From contig CAIXUF010000684.1 in the NCBI GenBank assembly GCA_903922535.1, positions 1 to 17,254 on the forward strand: 17,254 nt of DNA. The letters are read 5' to 3'. The position numbers and the translations under genes are program-made. Below, one piece after another: positions 1 through 10,954 of the stretch (position 1 is the first letter of the stretch; every line of letters starts with the position of its first letter). A model generated the notes under the pieces. That model had not been told where the DNA came from. It did not search any database and saw only the letters and a list, made by a program, of their open reading frames with translations. Source of the stretch: Candidatus Hydrogenedentota bacterium. GTDB lineage: Bacteria > Hydrogenedentota > Hydrogenedentia > Hydrogenedentiales > CAITNO01.

Positions 1-504
1 GATGTCCTTGTCCCCGAGTTGTGCCAGTTCATTGTTGACCTTTTCCGCGATGCCCGAAACCTTGTCCATCACCTCGGTAATTTGGGAACTGATCGCGCCG
101 AACGTGGACATCCGGGTCGGGATCTGGCTGTTCTGGGGCAGCGGACCCTCTTTGGGATTTCCGCCATCGAGACCGATGGCCATAGTCCCTGCGGCGATAC
201 TGTAAAGGACCAACTGGCCCTGCACCCCGTTGTGCAGTGTCACCTTGTGCGGGTCAATGACCGCTTCCACATGGGCTCTGCGGTTCTCGGTGACAAAAAT
301 CTCCTTGACCTTTCCCACAGGCACGCCGAGATACACGACCAGTCCACCTTCATACAGGCCGAGTATGGACTCATCGAACTCGAGCCAGTAGAGGGTTCCC
401 GGCTGCTTGTACATTCCGGTGATCACCATGGTCGCAACGGCCATCAGTCCGATGCACACGCCAAGAAACACGCCGACTTTTACTTTTTGCTTTCGCGTGG
501 CCAC
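1..504 (-). CDS. MlaD/MCE-domain lipid-transport protein (3' end cut by window)
   Basis: This is the substrate-binding MCE subunit of an Mla-type phospholipid transporter, anchored in the inner membrane with its MCE domain in the periplasm. The 168 visible residues show a short basic N-terminus (ATRKQKVKVG), one transmembrane helix at about residues 10-30, and an MCE domain at about 37-115 with the typical VVYLGVPVGKVKEI stretch. A helical segment begins near residue 140 (SSQITEVMDKVSGIAEKVN), as in MCE proteins that continue into long helices. The start is a GTG at 502-504; the minus strand carries GAGGG 8 nt upstream, and no ATG gives a better start. It lies 30 nt downstream of the MlaF gene in the same direction, which supports the assignment. 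The gene runs off the left edge, so its length and C-terminus are unknown. Known for the family: MlaD hexamers bind lipid. The role here is inferred from domain and operon. Confidence 0.9.
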   Translation of the reverse strand, partial: MATRKQKVKVGVFLGVCIGLMAVATMVITGMYKQPGTLYWLEFDESILGLYEGGLVVYLGVPVGKVKEIFVTENRRAHVEAVIDPHKVTLHNGVQGQLVLYSIAAGTMAIGLDGGNPKEGPLPQNSQIPTRMSTFGAISSQITEVMDKVSGIAEKVNNELAQLGDKDI

Positions 505-534
505 AACACTAACCCTCGTATGGTCGCGGCATTT

Positions 535-1311
535 TCATGCCAACTGCCGCTGTTCAATGTGTTCGTCAGGACGCCGCTCGAAGAACTGTTTTACGCGCGC
601 ATTATCGCACTTCTCCACCTCGTCCAGTGTTCCGAGAAAGACGACTTTGCCCCGGTCCAGCATCAGTATGCGTTCCGCGGCGACGCGAATCGAATCCAGT
701 TCATGGGTGACGATGACAAATGTTGTGCCCAGCAGCTTGTTAAGCTTGATAACCAGTTCGTCCAGTCCGGCGGCCATGATGGGGTCCAGTCCGGCCGACG
801 GCTCGTCAAAGTACACCAAAGGCGGGTCGACCGCCATGGCGCGGGCGAGTCCGGCGCGCTTGCGCATGCCGCCGGAGAGGTCGCTGGGCATGAGGTGCTC
901 AGCCTGCGCCAAGCCCACCAGGCTCAGCTTCATGCGGACAAGCGGCTTGACCAGGCTGGGGTCCACCGCCCCAAACTCCACCATGGGCATGGCGACATTG
1001 TCCCCCACGGTCATCGAGTTGAACAGCCCGCTGGACTGGAACGCTATGCCGATGGACTGCTGCATGACGGCAAGCTGGTCCTCGTCCATGCGTGCGATGT
1101 CACTGCCCTGAAAGACAATCCGGCCTGAAGTGGGCCTGAGCAAACCGCACATGTGCTTAAGCAGCGTGCTCTTGCCGCATCCGCTGCCGCCGATGATCAT
1201 GAAGATCTCGCCGCGCCGGACGTTGAAGGACACGCCGTCGAGCACCTTTGTGTCGCCGTAGTGCGTCACGAGGTCTTCCACCTCAATGATGATGTCGTCC
1301 TTTGTTTCCAT
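535..1311 (-). CDS. mlaF: MlaF-type ABC transporter ATP-binding protein
   Basis: This 258-residue cytoplasmic ATPase powers the MlaFED phospholipid transporter. It has a Walker A motif GGSGCGKST (residues 41-49, Lys47), a Q-loop near Gln92, an ABC signature LSGGM (145-149), a Walker B ending in VYFDEP (Asp169, catalytic Glu170) and a switch histidine His203 in VIVTHE. The signature followed by [11 protein letters not shown] is characteristic of the MlaF/Ttg2A family, and the length matches the usual ~260-270 residues. The start is ATG at 1309-1311; the upstream minus-strand sequence has only a weak purine-rich site. The gene sits 24 nt after the STAS-MlaE permease and 30 nt before the MlaD-like gene, the order E-F-D within one operon. 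All nucleotide-binding motifs are intact, so activity is expected. Confidence 0.95.
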   Translation of the reverse strand: METKDDIIIEVEDLVTHYGDTKVLDGVSFNVRRGEIFMIIGGSGCGKSTLLKHMCGLLRPTSGRIVFQGSDIARMDEDQLAVMQQSIGIAFQSSGLFNSMTVGDNVAMPMVEFGAVDPSLVKPLVRMKLSLVGLAQAEHLMPSDLSGGMRKRAGLARAMAVDPPLVYFDEPSAGLDPIMAAGLDELVIKLNKLLGTTFVIVTHELDSIRVAAERILMLDRGKVVFLGTLDEVEKCDNARVKQFFERRPDEHIEQRQLA

Positions 1312-1335
1312 GTGTCCGCTGAGGATTGCCCCGTT

Positions 1336-4811
<3,476 letters not shown>

Positions 4812-4848
4812 TCAGAGTGCTGTAAACGAAACGGGAGATTAACCGTTC

Positions 4849-5811
4849 ATGATAGACCTGAGCAAAATCAACAGTCTGCTCGGCTGGCCGGAAAGACGCA
4901 AGGAAATAGAGACCGCCATTGAGTCGGTCATCGGTGCGGTTCCGGACAAGCGCGTTGAGCCGCAGATGAAGGTGACGGAGGAGTATGAGACCCGGGGACT
5001 CACGCGCAAGCGCGTGAACCTTTTCGTGCGCGAGGACGAACTGGTCTCGGGCTGGCTCTTCGTTCCGGACGGCAAGGACGAGTCGCCAGCGATTCTCTGC
5101 TGCCACGGAATGACGCCGCACGGCAAGGACGAGCCGGGGGGGCTCGACGGCAATCACCGGCTTGCCTTCGCACAGCACTATGCGGAGCGCGGCTATGTCA
5201 CCTTCGCCATCGACACCATCACGACCGGGGAGCGTGTCTCGTTCAAACGGCAGCCCTTTGACACGGAGATCTTCTACAAGGATCATCCGCACATGAGCCT
5301 CGCGGGGAAAATGCTGGCGGACCACATGCACGCGATAGACGTCTTCGCCGAGGTGAAGCGCGTGGACGCGACGCGCATCGGCGTGGTCGGCCACGGGCTG
5401 GGCGGCTTCAACGCGCTCCTTCTCGCGGCCTTTGACGACCGCGTTCAGGCCTGCGTTGCAAGCTGCGGCTTCACCCGTTTCAGCACGGACAAGAAGCCCG
5501 GCCACTGGGCCGGAAACGACAGCTTTGTGCTCGTCCCGAAGATCGCGCACACAAAGCCGGAGGCGCTGACCTTTGACTGGGAGCACATTCTGGCGCTTGC
5601 GGCCCCCACGGCGCTGCAGGTGATCACCTCCCTCTCTGAATCGGTGCATGCCAATCCGAAAAGCTGCCAGAAGGCCGTCACCCAGGCGAGCAAGGTGTAC
5701 AAGCTGCTGGGCGCGCACAGCGCGCTCAACCATTACACGCACCATGACGGCGACGAGGTCACCCCTGAGACGCTGGAGGTCGCGGATGAATGGTTTGAGC
5801 GCTGGCTGTAA
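4849..5811 (+). CDS. Alpha/beta hydrolase-fold protein, probable pseudoenzyme
   Basis: A 320-residue cytoplasmic protein of the dienelactone hydrolase/acetyl-xylan-esterase-like alpha/beta hydrolase group, with no signal peptide. The fold is recognisable from the strand and oxyanion region PAILCCHGMTPHGKDE (about 81-96), the nucleophile elbow region RIGVVGHGLGGFNALLLAA, and the C-terminal strand-helix HYTHHDGDEVTPETLEVADEW. The elbow reads GHGLGG, so the usual nucleophile of GxSxG is Gly183. The C-terminal segment reads HDGDEV where relatives have DGHxF, placing Asp302 at the catalytic His. The acid after strand 7 is unclear (ITSLSE, Glu264 possible). It may therefore be non-catalytic, binding rather than hydrolysing. 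GGGAG lies 11 nt before the ATG. A 391-nt structured region lies upstream and the ABC-F gene starts 75 nt downstream. The fold is secure; substrate and role are unknown. Confidence 0.85.
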   Translation: MIDLSKINSLLGWPERRKEIETAIESVIGAVPDKRVEPQMKVTEEYETRGLTRKRVNLFVREDELVSGWLFVPDGKDESPAILCCHGMTPHGKDEPGGLDGNHRLAFAQHYAERGYVTFAIDTITTGERVSFKRQPFDTEIFYKDHPHMSLAGKMLADHMHAIDVFAEVKRVDATRIGVVGHGLGGFNALLLAAFDDRVQACVASCGFTRFSTDKKPGHWAGNDSFVLVPKIAHTKPEALTFDWEHILALAAPTALQVITSLSESVHANPKSCQKAVTQASKVYKLLGAHSALNHYTHHDGDEVTPETLEVADEWFERWL

Positions 5812-5886
5812 CATTCGATCCCAATACAGCCACCACCGGCCCACGGCAAACAGACAAACCCGGTTTCTCCGAAAGTTGGCACATCC

Positions 5887-7827
5887 ATGTCCGCGCAGAC
5901 GACACCCAAACCATTATTAAGCGTAATCAACGCCGTCAAGAATTATGGCGCCCAACCCGTGCTGGACGGGGTGTCCATGACGATCAACGACGGGGATCGT
6001 GTTGGACTCATCGGCCGCAACGGCTGCGGCAAGTCCACGCTGCTGCGCATCATGGCCGGCCTGGATCGTCTCGACGCGGGGCTGGTGACGGTGACCCAGG
6101 GCATCCGGGTGTCGCTGCTCGCGCAGCAGAGCAGTCTTTCACTGGACCAGACCGTGGGGGAGGCGCTGCGGGCGGCCGCGTCCGAACTGCACGACCTGCT
6201 CGAATCGTACCAGGACACCATGCGGCGCATGGCGAACGTTCCCGGAGACTGCTGGGAGTACCGTGAACTTCAGGAACAGTGCGACCATCTCCACCATACC
6301 CTGGACATGGCCGACGGGTGGCATCCGGAGCAGGAGTCGCGGCGGGTGGCCAGTGCGCTGCGCCTGCCACCCGAAGACCGGGTGCTGTCGTCGCTGTCGG
6401 GCGGCGAACTGCGCCGCCTCGACCTTGCCACCAAGATTATCCTGCATCCCGATGTGCTGCTGCTCGACGAGCCCACAAACCACATAGACACGCAGAGCAT
6501 TTCCTGGATTGAGGGGTATCTGGAGCGCTATGAGGGGGCCTGCGTGCTGGTGACGCACGACCGCTATTTCCTCGATCGCGTGGTCAACCGGATTGTGGAG
6601 CTGGAATTCAGCCACGTCTATGCTTTCCCGGGCGGCTATGGCCGCTTTCTGGAGCAGAAGTCCGCCGTGGAGGAGGTGCGGGCCCGGTCCGAGGACAACC
6701 GGCAGGCGCTCATCCGTCGGGAACTGGCCTGGTACCGGCGCGGCGCCCAGGCGCGCACCACCAAGCAAAAGGCGCGCATTACCCGCCTGATGGACGTGAA
6801 GGATGAGGGGCCGCCCATGCAGCACCGGGACTTTCTGTTTGAGATTCCCGAACCGGAGCGCCTGGGCAAAAACATTCTCGAAGCGCGCCAGCTCACGCAC
6901 GGCTACAGCGGGCGCACACTGTTCCATCGGTTCTCGTTCTTTATGCGCGATGGGATGCGGGTTGGCATCATCGGTCCAAACGGTTGTGGCAAGACAACAC
7001 TGTTGCGCGTGCTTATGGGCCAGGAGCGTCCGGACAAAGGCGAAATGGCCATTGGCGAAACGACGCACTTCCTTTACGTGGACCAGCATCACGCCGATGT
7101 GGACCCGGCCGAGTCCATTCTGGACTTTGTTTCGGACGGCGCGCGCTTCTGGGAGGTGGGCAAACACCGTGTGTTCGTGCCGGCGTATATTGAGAAGTTC
7201 CTGTTCGACAAGGAAAGCATCCACATGCCGATGGGGAACCTCTCCGGCGGCGAACGCAACCGGCTCGATCTGGTGCGGCGGCTGCTTAGAGGCGGTAATT
7301 TCCTGATACTGGACGAGCCGACCAATGATCTCGACCTTTTCACGCTACGGCTCCTTGAGGAGACCATCGTCGCCTTCGACGGCTGCGCGCTGGTCGTCAG
7401 CCATGACCGGTACTTCCTCAACCGCATCTGCACGCACCTGCTCGTCTTTGACGACGATGGTGAGATCCACGAAATCACCGGAAACTACGACGACTATCTC
7501 CTTTTCGTCGAACGGCGCAAGGAGGACCGGGTTGCGGCAGCCCGCGCCACGGCGGCTGCGGCACCTGCTTCAAGCCCATTGCGCAGGGACGATCCCAGCC
7601 GGGTCATGAAGCTTTCCTGGAAGGAGAAGCACGAACTGGAGGGGATTGAGGCGACTATTCTTGAGGTGGAGGAACAGGTGACCTCCCTGGAAACGGAGAT
7701 GCAGGTTGCCGGCTTCTATGAGCGGCCCCACGACCTGGTCCTGGCCAAACTGGACGCGCTAACCACGGCCCGCAAGCAGATGGAAGCGCTCTACCAGCGC
7801 TGGCAGGAGCTTGAGGGACGCAAATAG
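5887..7827 (+). CDS. uup: ABC-F family ATPase, Uup type
   Basis: A 646-residue soluble protein with two ABC domains and no membrane segments, the ABC-F layout of ribosome- or nucleic-acid-associated ATPases. Domain 1: Walker A GRNGCGKST (43-51), signature LSGGELRR from residue 170, Walker B DVLLLDEP (189-196, Glu195). Domain 2: Walker A GPNGCGKTT (363-371), signature LSGGERNR from residue 452, Walker B LILDEPTND (Glu477). The linker contains the Uup-like WYRRGAQARTTKQKARI. The C-terminus from about 573 is a charged coiled coil (KLSWKEKHELEGIE, then LEVEEQVTSLETEM), the Uup DNA-binding tail. Family knowledge links Uup to ribosome function and to precise excision of transposons. The annotation as Uup rather than EttA or YheS rests on linker and tail. 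No strong ribosome-binding site precedes the ATG. All catalytic residues are intact. Confidence 0.92.
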   Translation: MSAQTTPKPLLSVINAVKNYGAQPVLDGVSMTINDGDRVGLIGRNGCGKSTLLRIMAGLDRLDAGLVTVTQGIRVSLLAQQSSLSLDQTVGEALRAAASELHDLLESYQDTMRRMANVPGDCWEYRELQEQCDHLHHTLDMADGWHPEQESRRVASALRLPPEDRVLSSLSGGELRRLDLATKIILHPDVLLLDEPTNHIDTQSISWIEGYLERYEGACVLVTHDRYFLDRVVNRIVELEFSHVYAFPGGYGRFLEQKSAVEEVRARSEDNRQALIRRELAWYRRGAQARTTKQKARITRLMDVKDEGPPMQHRDFLFEIPEPERLGKNILEARQLTHGYSGRTLFHRFSFFMRDGMRVGIIGPNGCGKTTLLRVLMGQERPDKGEMAIGETTHFLYVDQHHADVDPAESILDFVSDGARFWEVGKHRVFVPAYIEKFLFDKESIHMPMGNLSGGERNRLDLVRRLLRGGNFLILDEPTNDLDLFTLRLLEETIVAFDGCALVVSHDRYFLNRICTHLLVFDDDGEIHEITGNYDDYLLFVERRKEDRVAAARATAAAAPASSPLRRDDPSRVMKLSWKEKHELEGIEATILEVEEQVTSLETEMQVAGFYERPHDLVLAKLDALTTARKQMEALYQRWQELEGRK

Positions 7828-7870
7828 AGCCGGCTGCCGTAGTCCTTCCACCGCCGTATTCGCTTGTGTG

Positions 7871-8581
7871 TCAAAACGGGCGGTCTTTTCGTGTTTTCCT
7901 GACGCTTTCCGGGGTTTCCTGCGTACGGGCGCGCCTGACGGCGAACCCTTCATTCACCACAGCGAGCACGGCAAGCCCCGCGAAATACAGGGTACCAAAC
8001 GCCATGACGCGGTACGGTTCCTCGGGCCAGAGCCCCTTGTCCTTGAAATGCTGGGCCTCGATGACCGCCGCCGTCACACCGAGTGGGGGAATGGAGACAA
8101 CGGCCGTCAGGAATATACCGCCCAAGTACATCGCAACCATTACGGCCCAGTTCACGATCAGGATCGACTGTTCGCGGTAATTGGGAGGCCGCAGCACCAC
8201 CGTCGGAAAGCGGCTTGACATCAGTCCCCAAAACGCCCACAGAGGCCACAAGCCCCCGTACATCGCGGCAAATCCGGCCGCAAAGATCATATAGAACGCC
8301 GCCAATCCGCCGAACATGGCCGCACGCCGCCAGCGCGGTTCATCGCGCGCGGCCATCGCCCCCAGAAATCCCGAGGCGTGGACAACGATGAATTCCATCA
8401 GCATCACGAACGTGAGGTGGTGGACGGTCAGCGGGCCGAATGTTCCGGGATGAAACCAGGTGATGAGAAACATCGCCGCAATCCAGGCATTCATGCCTGC
8501 CGCCCACAGGATACGAACAGCGGTGATCAACGTTTCCGCCTCATGCCTGGATGATTTCGTCTCATCCGGCGGTTTAAGCAC
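7871..8581 (-). CDS. Polytopic membrane protein of unknown function
   Basis: I do not recognise a family. The protein is hydrophobic, with about five to six membrane segments (AAGMNAWIAAMFLITWF, LTFVMLMEFIVVHASGFLG, MFGGLAAFYMIFAAGFAAMY, a helix around ILIVNWAVMVAMYLGGIFL, and a last one at TLYFAGLAVLAVV). It ends in a short basic cytoplasmic tail. A motif-like WFHPGTFGP follows the first helix. The start is uncertain. GTG at 8581 gives 236 residues with no clear ribosome-binding site. TTG at 8530 gives 219 residues with GAGG 8 nt upstream. A longer TTG start at 8656 is unlikely because that codon is part of the predicted -35 TTGACA. The gene is convergent with the ABC-F gene (43-nt gap) and divergent from the glycosyltransferase, so it appears to be a single-gene unit. 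Confidence 0.75.
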   Translation of the reverse strand: MLKPPDETKSSRHEAETLITAVRILWAAGMNAWIAAMFLITWFHPGTFGPLTVHHLTFVMLMEFIVVHASGFLGAMAARDEPRWRRAAMFGGLAAFYMIFAAGFAAMYGGLWPLWAFWGLMSSRFPTVVLRPPNYREQSILIVNWAVMVAMYLGGIFLTAVVSIPPLGVTAAVIEAQHFKDKGLWPEEPYRVMAFGTLYFAGLAVLAVVNEGFAVRRARTQETPESVRKTRKDRPF

Positions 8582-8625
8582 TTCGCTGCTTTGACGCGTC
8601 CTCTGGCAGCGCCTCGCGCCATGCA

Positions 8626-8656
8626 AGTATAGCGGCGACCGGCGGCAGGCTGTCAA
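8626..8656 (-). promoter_or_regulatory. Predicted promoter of the membrane-protein gene
   Basis: The minus strand has a perfect -35 TTGACA at 8656-8651 and a -10 TATACT (5 of 6) at 8631-8626. The 19-nt spacer is longer than the usual 17. Transcription would start near 8619, which places the GTG at 8581 and the TTG at 8530 inside the transcript and excludes the TTG at 8656 as a start codon. Confidence 0.5.
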
Positions 8657-8729
8657 TCTTTTTCGCCTGAAACCTGTCCAAGCTCAAGTGTGGTCACTGC
8701 GACAGATAAAGGATAGGGACAGGCTCCTC

Positions 8730-8738
8730 TGATATACT
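8730..8738 (+). promoter_or_regulatory. Extended -10 promoter of the glycosyltransferase operon
   Basis: TGATATACT is a full extended -10 element (TGn plus TATACT). No good -35 is seen 16-18 nt upstream, which is acceptable for extended -10 promoters. The expected transcription start, 6-8 nt downstream, falls at about 8744-8746, only 2-4 nt before the glycosyltransferase ATG at 8748. The mRNA may therefore be leaderless. Confidence 0.5.
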
Positions 8739-8747
8739 TTCCATGAA

Positions 8748-10067
8748 ATGACTGAACCCCTGCTATATGTGCTGGTGATAAACTGGAACGGCCGCGAGCA
8801 TCTTCGCGACTGTTTTGACTCACTTTTGGCGAGTCCTTATGCAAATGTCCGCTTTGTGCTGGTGGACAACGGAAGCACGGACGGCTCCGTTGCGTTTGTC
8901 CGCGAGGATTATGGCCATGATCCCCGCGTGGAATTCTTGGAACTCCCGGAAAACCTCGGCTGGAGCGGCGGTAACAACGCAGGCATGCGCCGTGCGCTGG
9001 AAGCAGGCGCGAAGTATGTGTTCCTGCTCAACAACGACACGCGGGTCGCTCCCAACATGTTCGAGAAGACCGTCACGCTCGCCGAAAGTTCACCGGACAT
9101 CGGCGTGGTTGCCCCGAAAATGGTGCTCTTCAATCAGCCTTTTGTCATCAACTCGGTGGGCCTTCTGTGCAGCCGTGCCGGTGCAAGCTGGGACATCGGG
9201 GCGGGGCGTCTGGATGGCCCCGAATGGGACGGCCTTGAACCGGTCATCGGCGCCTGCGGCGGTGCCTTGCTGATTCGGGCCGATGTTCTGGAGAAGACCG
9301 GACTGCTGCCGGAAGAATTCGTCATCTATCTGGACGATCTCGATCTTTGCCTCCGCGTTTGGGACGCCGGATACAGGGTGCTGCCGTGTCCCGAAGCGGT
9401 CGTTGAGCACAAGTTCAGCGCGTCCATGGGGGAGGGCGACCGGGCGCGCCACAAATACTTCCTGGCCACACGCAACCGGTTTCTTGTTGTGCTCCGCAAC
9501 TTTCCCTGGCTGCGCATCGCGCAGTGTCTTCCCTGGATTGCCCTGGCCGAGGCCCGGTCCTTGGGCCGTGCCGCGCTGGACGGGCTGTGGTGGCGCATTC
9601 CCGCGCACTTCCGGGCTTGGATATACGCGATCACAAGTCTCCCGGCGTCAGTTCCATACCGTGCCGAGCGCAGGAAACGCGGCCTTGCGATGGGCCGTTT
9701 CTGGCCCATGATCCACCGTGACCGCCTTTTTTGCCCCGGCGTGGAACTGCCCCAGGACGGCTGGTACGCGCCTTGTCGGGTGAAAGGACGTTTGGTCCGG
9801 CCGATGAGCGCCAGGGCATGGATCGACACATCGGGGGGACAGTTGCGCGTTTTCCATGCGAATTGTTATCCTCACCTGGGTTTGACACGCGTGCGTGTGG
9901 AAGCCGGGGGAAAGACCCTGGCCGTTTTGTCCACCGGCGAGGCGGAAACAGTTGCGCTTGAGGCTCCGCCCGGACGAATCATGTTTGTGGCCGAGCGTAT
10001 TTTTCATGCCGGGGAAACCGGCGCTTTGACCGAATATGGCGGTTGGATCTCCCTGGAACAGGAATGA
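8748..10067 (+). CDS. Family 2 glycosyltransferase (rhamnosyltransferase-like)
   Basis: A 439-residue GT-A-fold inverting glycosyltransferase of family 2, WbbL/rhamnosyltransferase-like subgroup. It probably works at the cytoplasmic face of the membrane on envelope glycans. Seen: the N-terminal strand LYVLVINWNGREHL; DNGSTDGS (40-47) for nucleotide-sugar binding; ENLGWSGGNNAGM; the metal-binding NNDT with Asp97; the acceptor-side ACGGALLIRADVL; and YLDDLDLCLR (Asp196, Asp197), the position of the catalytic acidic pair. A basic helical region follows near residues 245-300. The last ~110 residues are a separate, probably beta-rich domain (SGGQLRVFHANCYPHLGL) that I cannot assign. The ATG at 8748 has no ribosome-binding site. 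The stop overlaps the prenyl synthase start (ATGA), indicating an operon. The sugar and acceptor cannot be read from sequence. Confidence 0.9.
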   Translation: MTEPLLYVLVINWNGREHLRDCFDSLLASPYANVRFVLVDNGSTDGSVAFVREDYGHDPRVEFLELPENLGWSGGNNAGMRRALEAGAKYVFLLNNDTRVAPNMFEKTVTLAESSPDIGVVAPKMVLFNQPFVINSVGLLCSRAGASWDIGAGRLDGPEWDGLEPVIGACGGALLIRADVLEKTGLLPEEFVIYLDDLDLCLRVWDAGYRVLPCPEAVVEHKFSASMGEGDRARHKYFLATRNRFLVVLRNFPWLRIAQCLPWIALAEARSLGRAALDGLWWRIPAHFRAWIYAITSLPASVPYRAERRKRGLAMGRFWPMIHRDRLFCPGVELPQDGWYAPCRVKGRLVRPMSARAWIDTSGGQLRVFHANCYPHLGLTRVRVEAGGKTLAVLSTGEAETVALEAPPGRIMFVAERIFHAGETGALTEYGGWISLEQE

Positions 10068-10954
10068 TTGACCGCCTCTGGAAGCACTCCATGGCTGATG
10101 ACATGCTTGAAATGTTTCGTGACCGCGTCCGCCGCGTGGATGAGGCACTGGAAGCGCGCCTGCCTTCCGAAGCAACCGCCCCCGAAAAGGTTCACGAGGC
10201 GATGCGCTACGCCGTGTTCGGTGGCGGCAAACGCCTGCGTCCCATGGCACTGCTTGCCGCGGCGGAAGCGCTGGGATGCCGTCCCGGGGTCTTCTTTGAA
10301 GCGGCGTGCGCTGTGGAACTTGCCCACACGACTTCTCTTATTCTGGACGACCTTCCCTGCATGGACAACGCCGCGCTGCGCCGGGGCCGTCCCTGCACTC
10401 ATAAGAAGTACGGCGACTCCACGGCAATTCTGGCCGCCATCGCGCTGCTCAGCGAATCGTTCCGACTGGTGGCGCGCAATGCCTGCACCCTGGGCAACCC
10501 GGAGAACGCGTCCGAGGCCGTGGCACTGCTCGACGAGGCGCTGGGCACGCGCGGCCTGGTGGCGGGACAGGAGCTTGATCTCCGGCTGACCGGGAAAGAT
10601 GCGCCCCTGGAAACGGTGGTGCGCGTGCATGCGCAAAAGGCGGGCGCGCTTTTTGTGGCTGCGATACGTTTGCCCGCCGTGCTGACCGGCGCCGGCAGCG
10701 ACATCGGGCAGCGTCTTGCCGCCTACGCGGCACCCGTCGGCCTGGCGTTCCAAATCACCGATGATCTTATCGACACCGCCGATCCGACTGAAGACGCGGG
10801 CAAATGCACTTTCGTGCGCCTGCTCGGCGCGGAGGGCGCGCGGTCCCGTGTTGACTCCCTCATTGACGAGGCAATTTCGGCAATTTCCCCCTTCGGCGAA
10901 AGGGCGGAGTGCCTGAGGCAACTGGCCAGCTATGTCCGAAACCGGCAAGTCTGA
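10064..10954 (+). CDS. Short-chain polyprenyl diphosphate synthase (FPP/GGPP type)
   Basis: A 296-residue all-helical cytoplasmic isoprenyl diphosphate synthase that condenses isopentenyl diphosphate with allylic primers. It shows GGGKRLRPM; the first Asp-rich motif DDLPCMD (Asp95, Asp96, Asp101) with the two-residue insertion of bacterial type II enzymes; RRGRP downstream; and a second Asp-rich motif DDLID (233-237) followed by AGKCTFVRLLG. The residue five before the first Asp is Thr (TSLILDD), not the aromatic typical of farnesyl synthases such as E. coli IspA. The product may therefore be C20 geranylgeranyl diphosphate. ATG at 10064 is preferred: it overlaps the glycosyltransferase stop (ATGA), whereas the in-frame TTG at 10043 would add seven unconserved residues. 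The 3' end overlaps the next gene by 23 nt. Active-site motifs are intact. Confidence 0.92.
   Translation: MIDRLWKHSMADDMLEMFRDRVRRVDEALEARLPSEATAPEKVHEAMRYAVFGGGKRLRPMALLAAAEALGCRPGVFFEAACAVELAHTTSLILDDLPCMDNAALRRGRPCTHKKYGDSTAILAAIALLSESFRLVARNACTLGNPENASEAVALLDEALGTRGLVAGQELDLRLTGKDAPLETVVRVHAQKAGALFVAAIRLPAVLTGAGSDIGQRLAAYAAPVGLAFQITDDLIDTADPTEDAGKCTFVRLLGAEGARSRVDSLIDEAISAISPFGERAECLRQLASYVRNRQV

Noticed and set aside
19..1128. A 369-codon plus-strand frame across the mlaD/mlaF genes
   Set aside because: Runs antisense through two recognised genes and their junction; no domain and shadow-like composition.
6139..7224. A 361-codon minus-strand frame within the ABC-F gene
   Set aside because: Antisense to strongly conserved ABC motifs, with no recognisable protein signature of its own.
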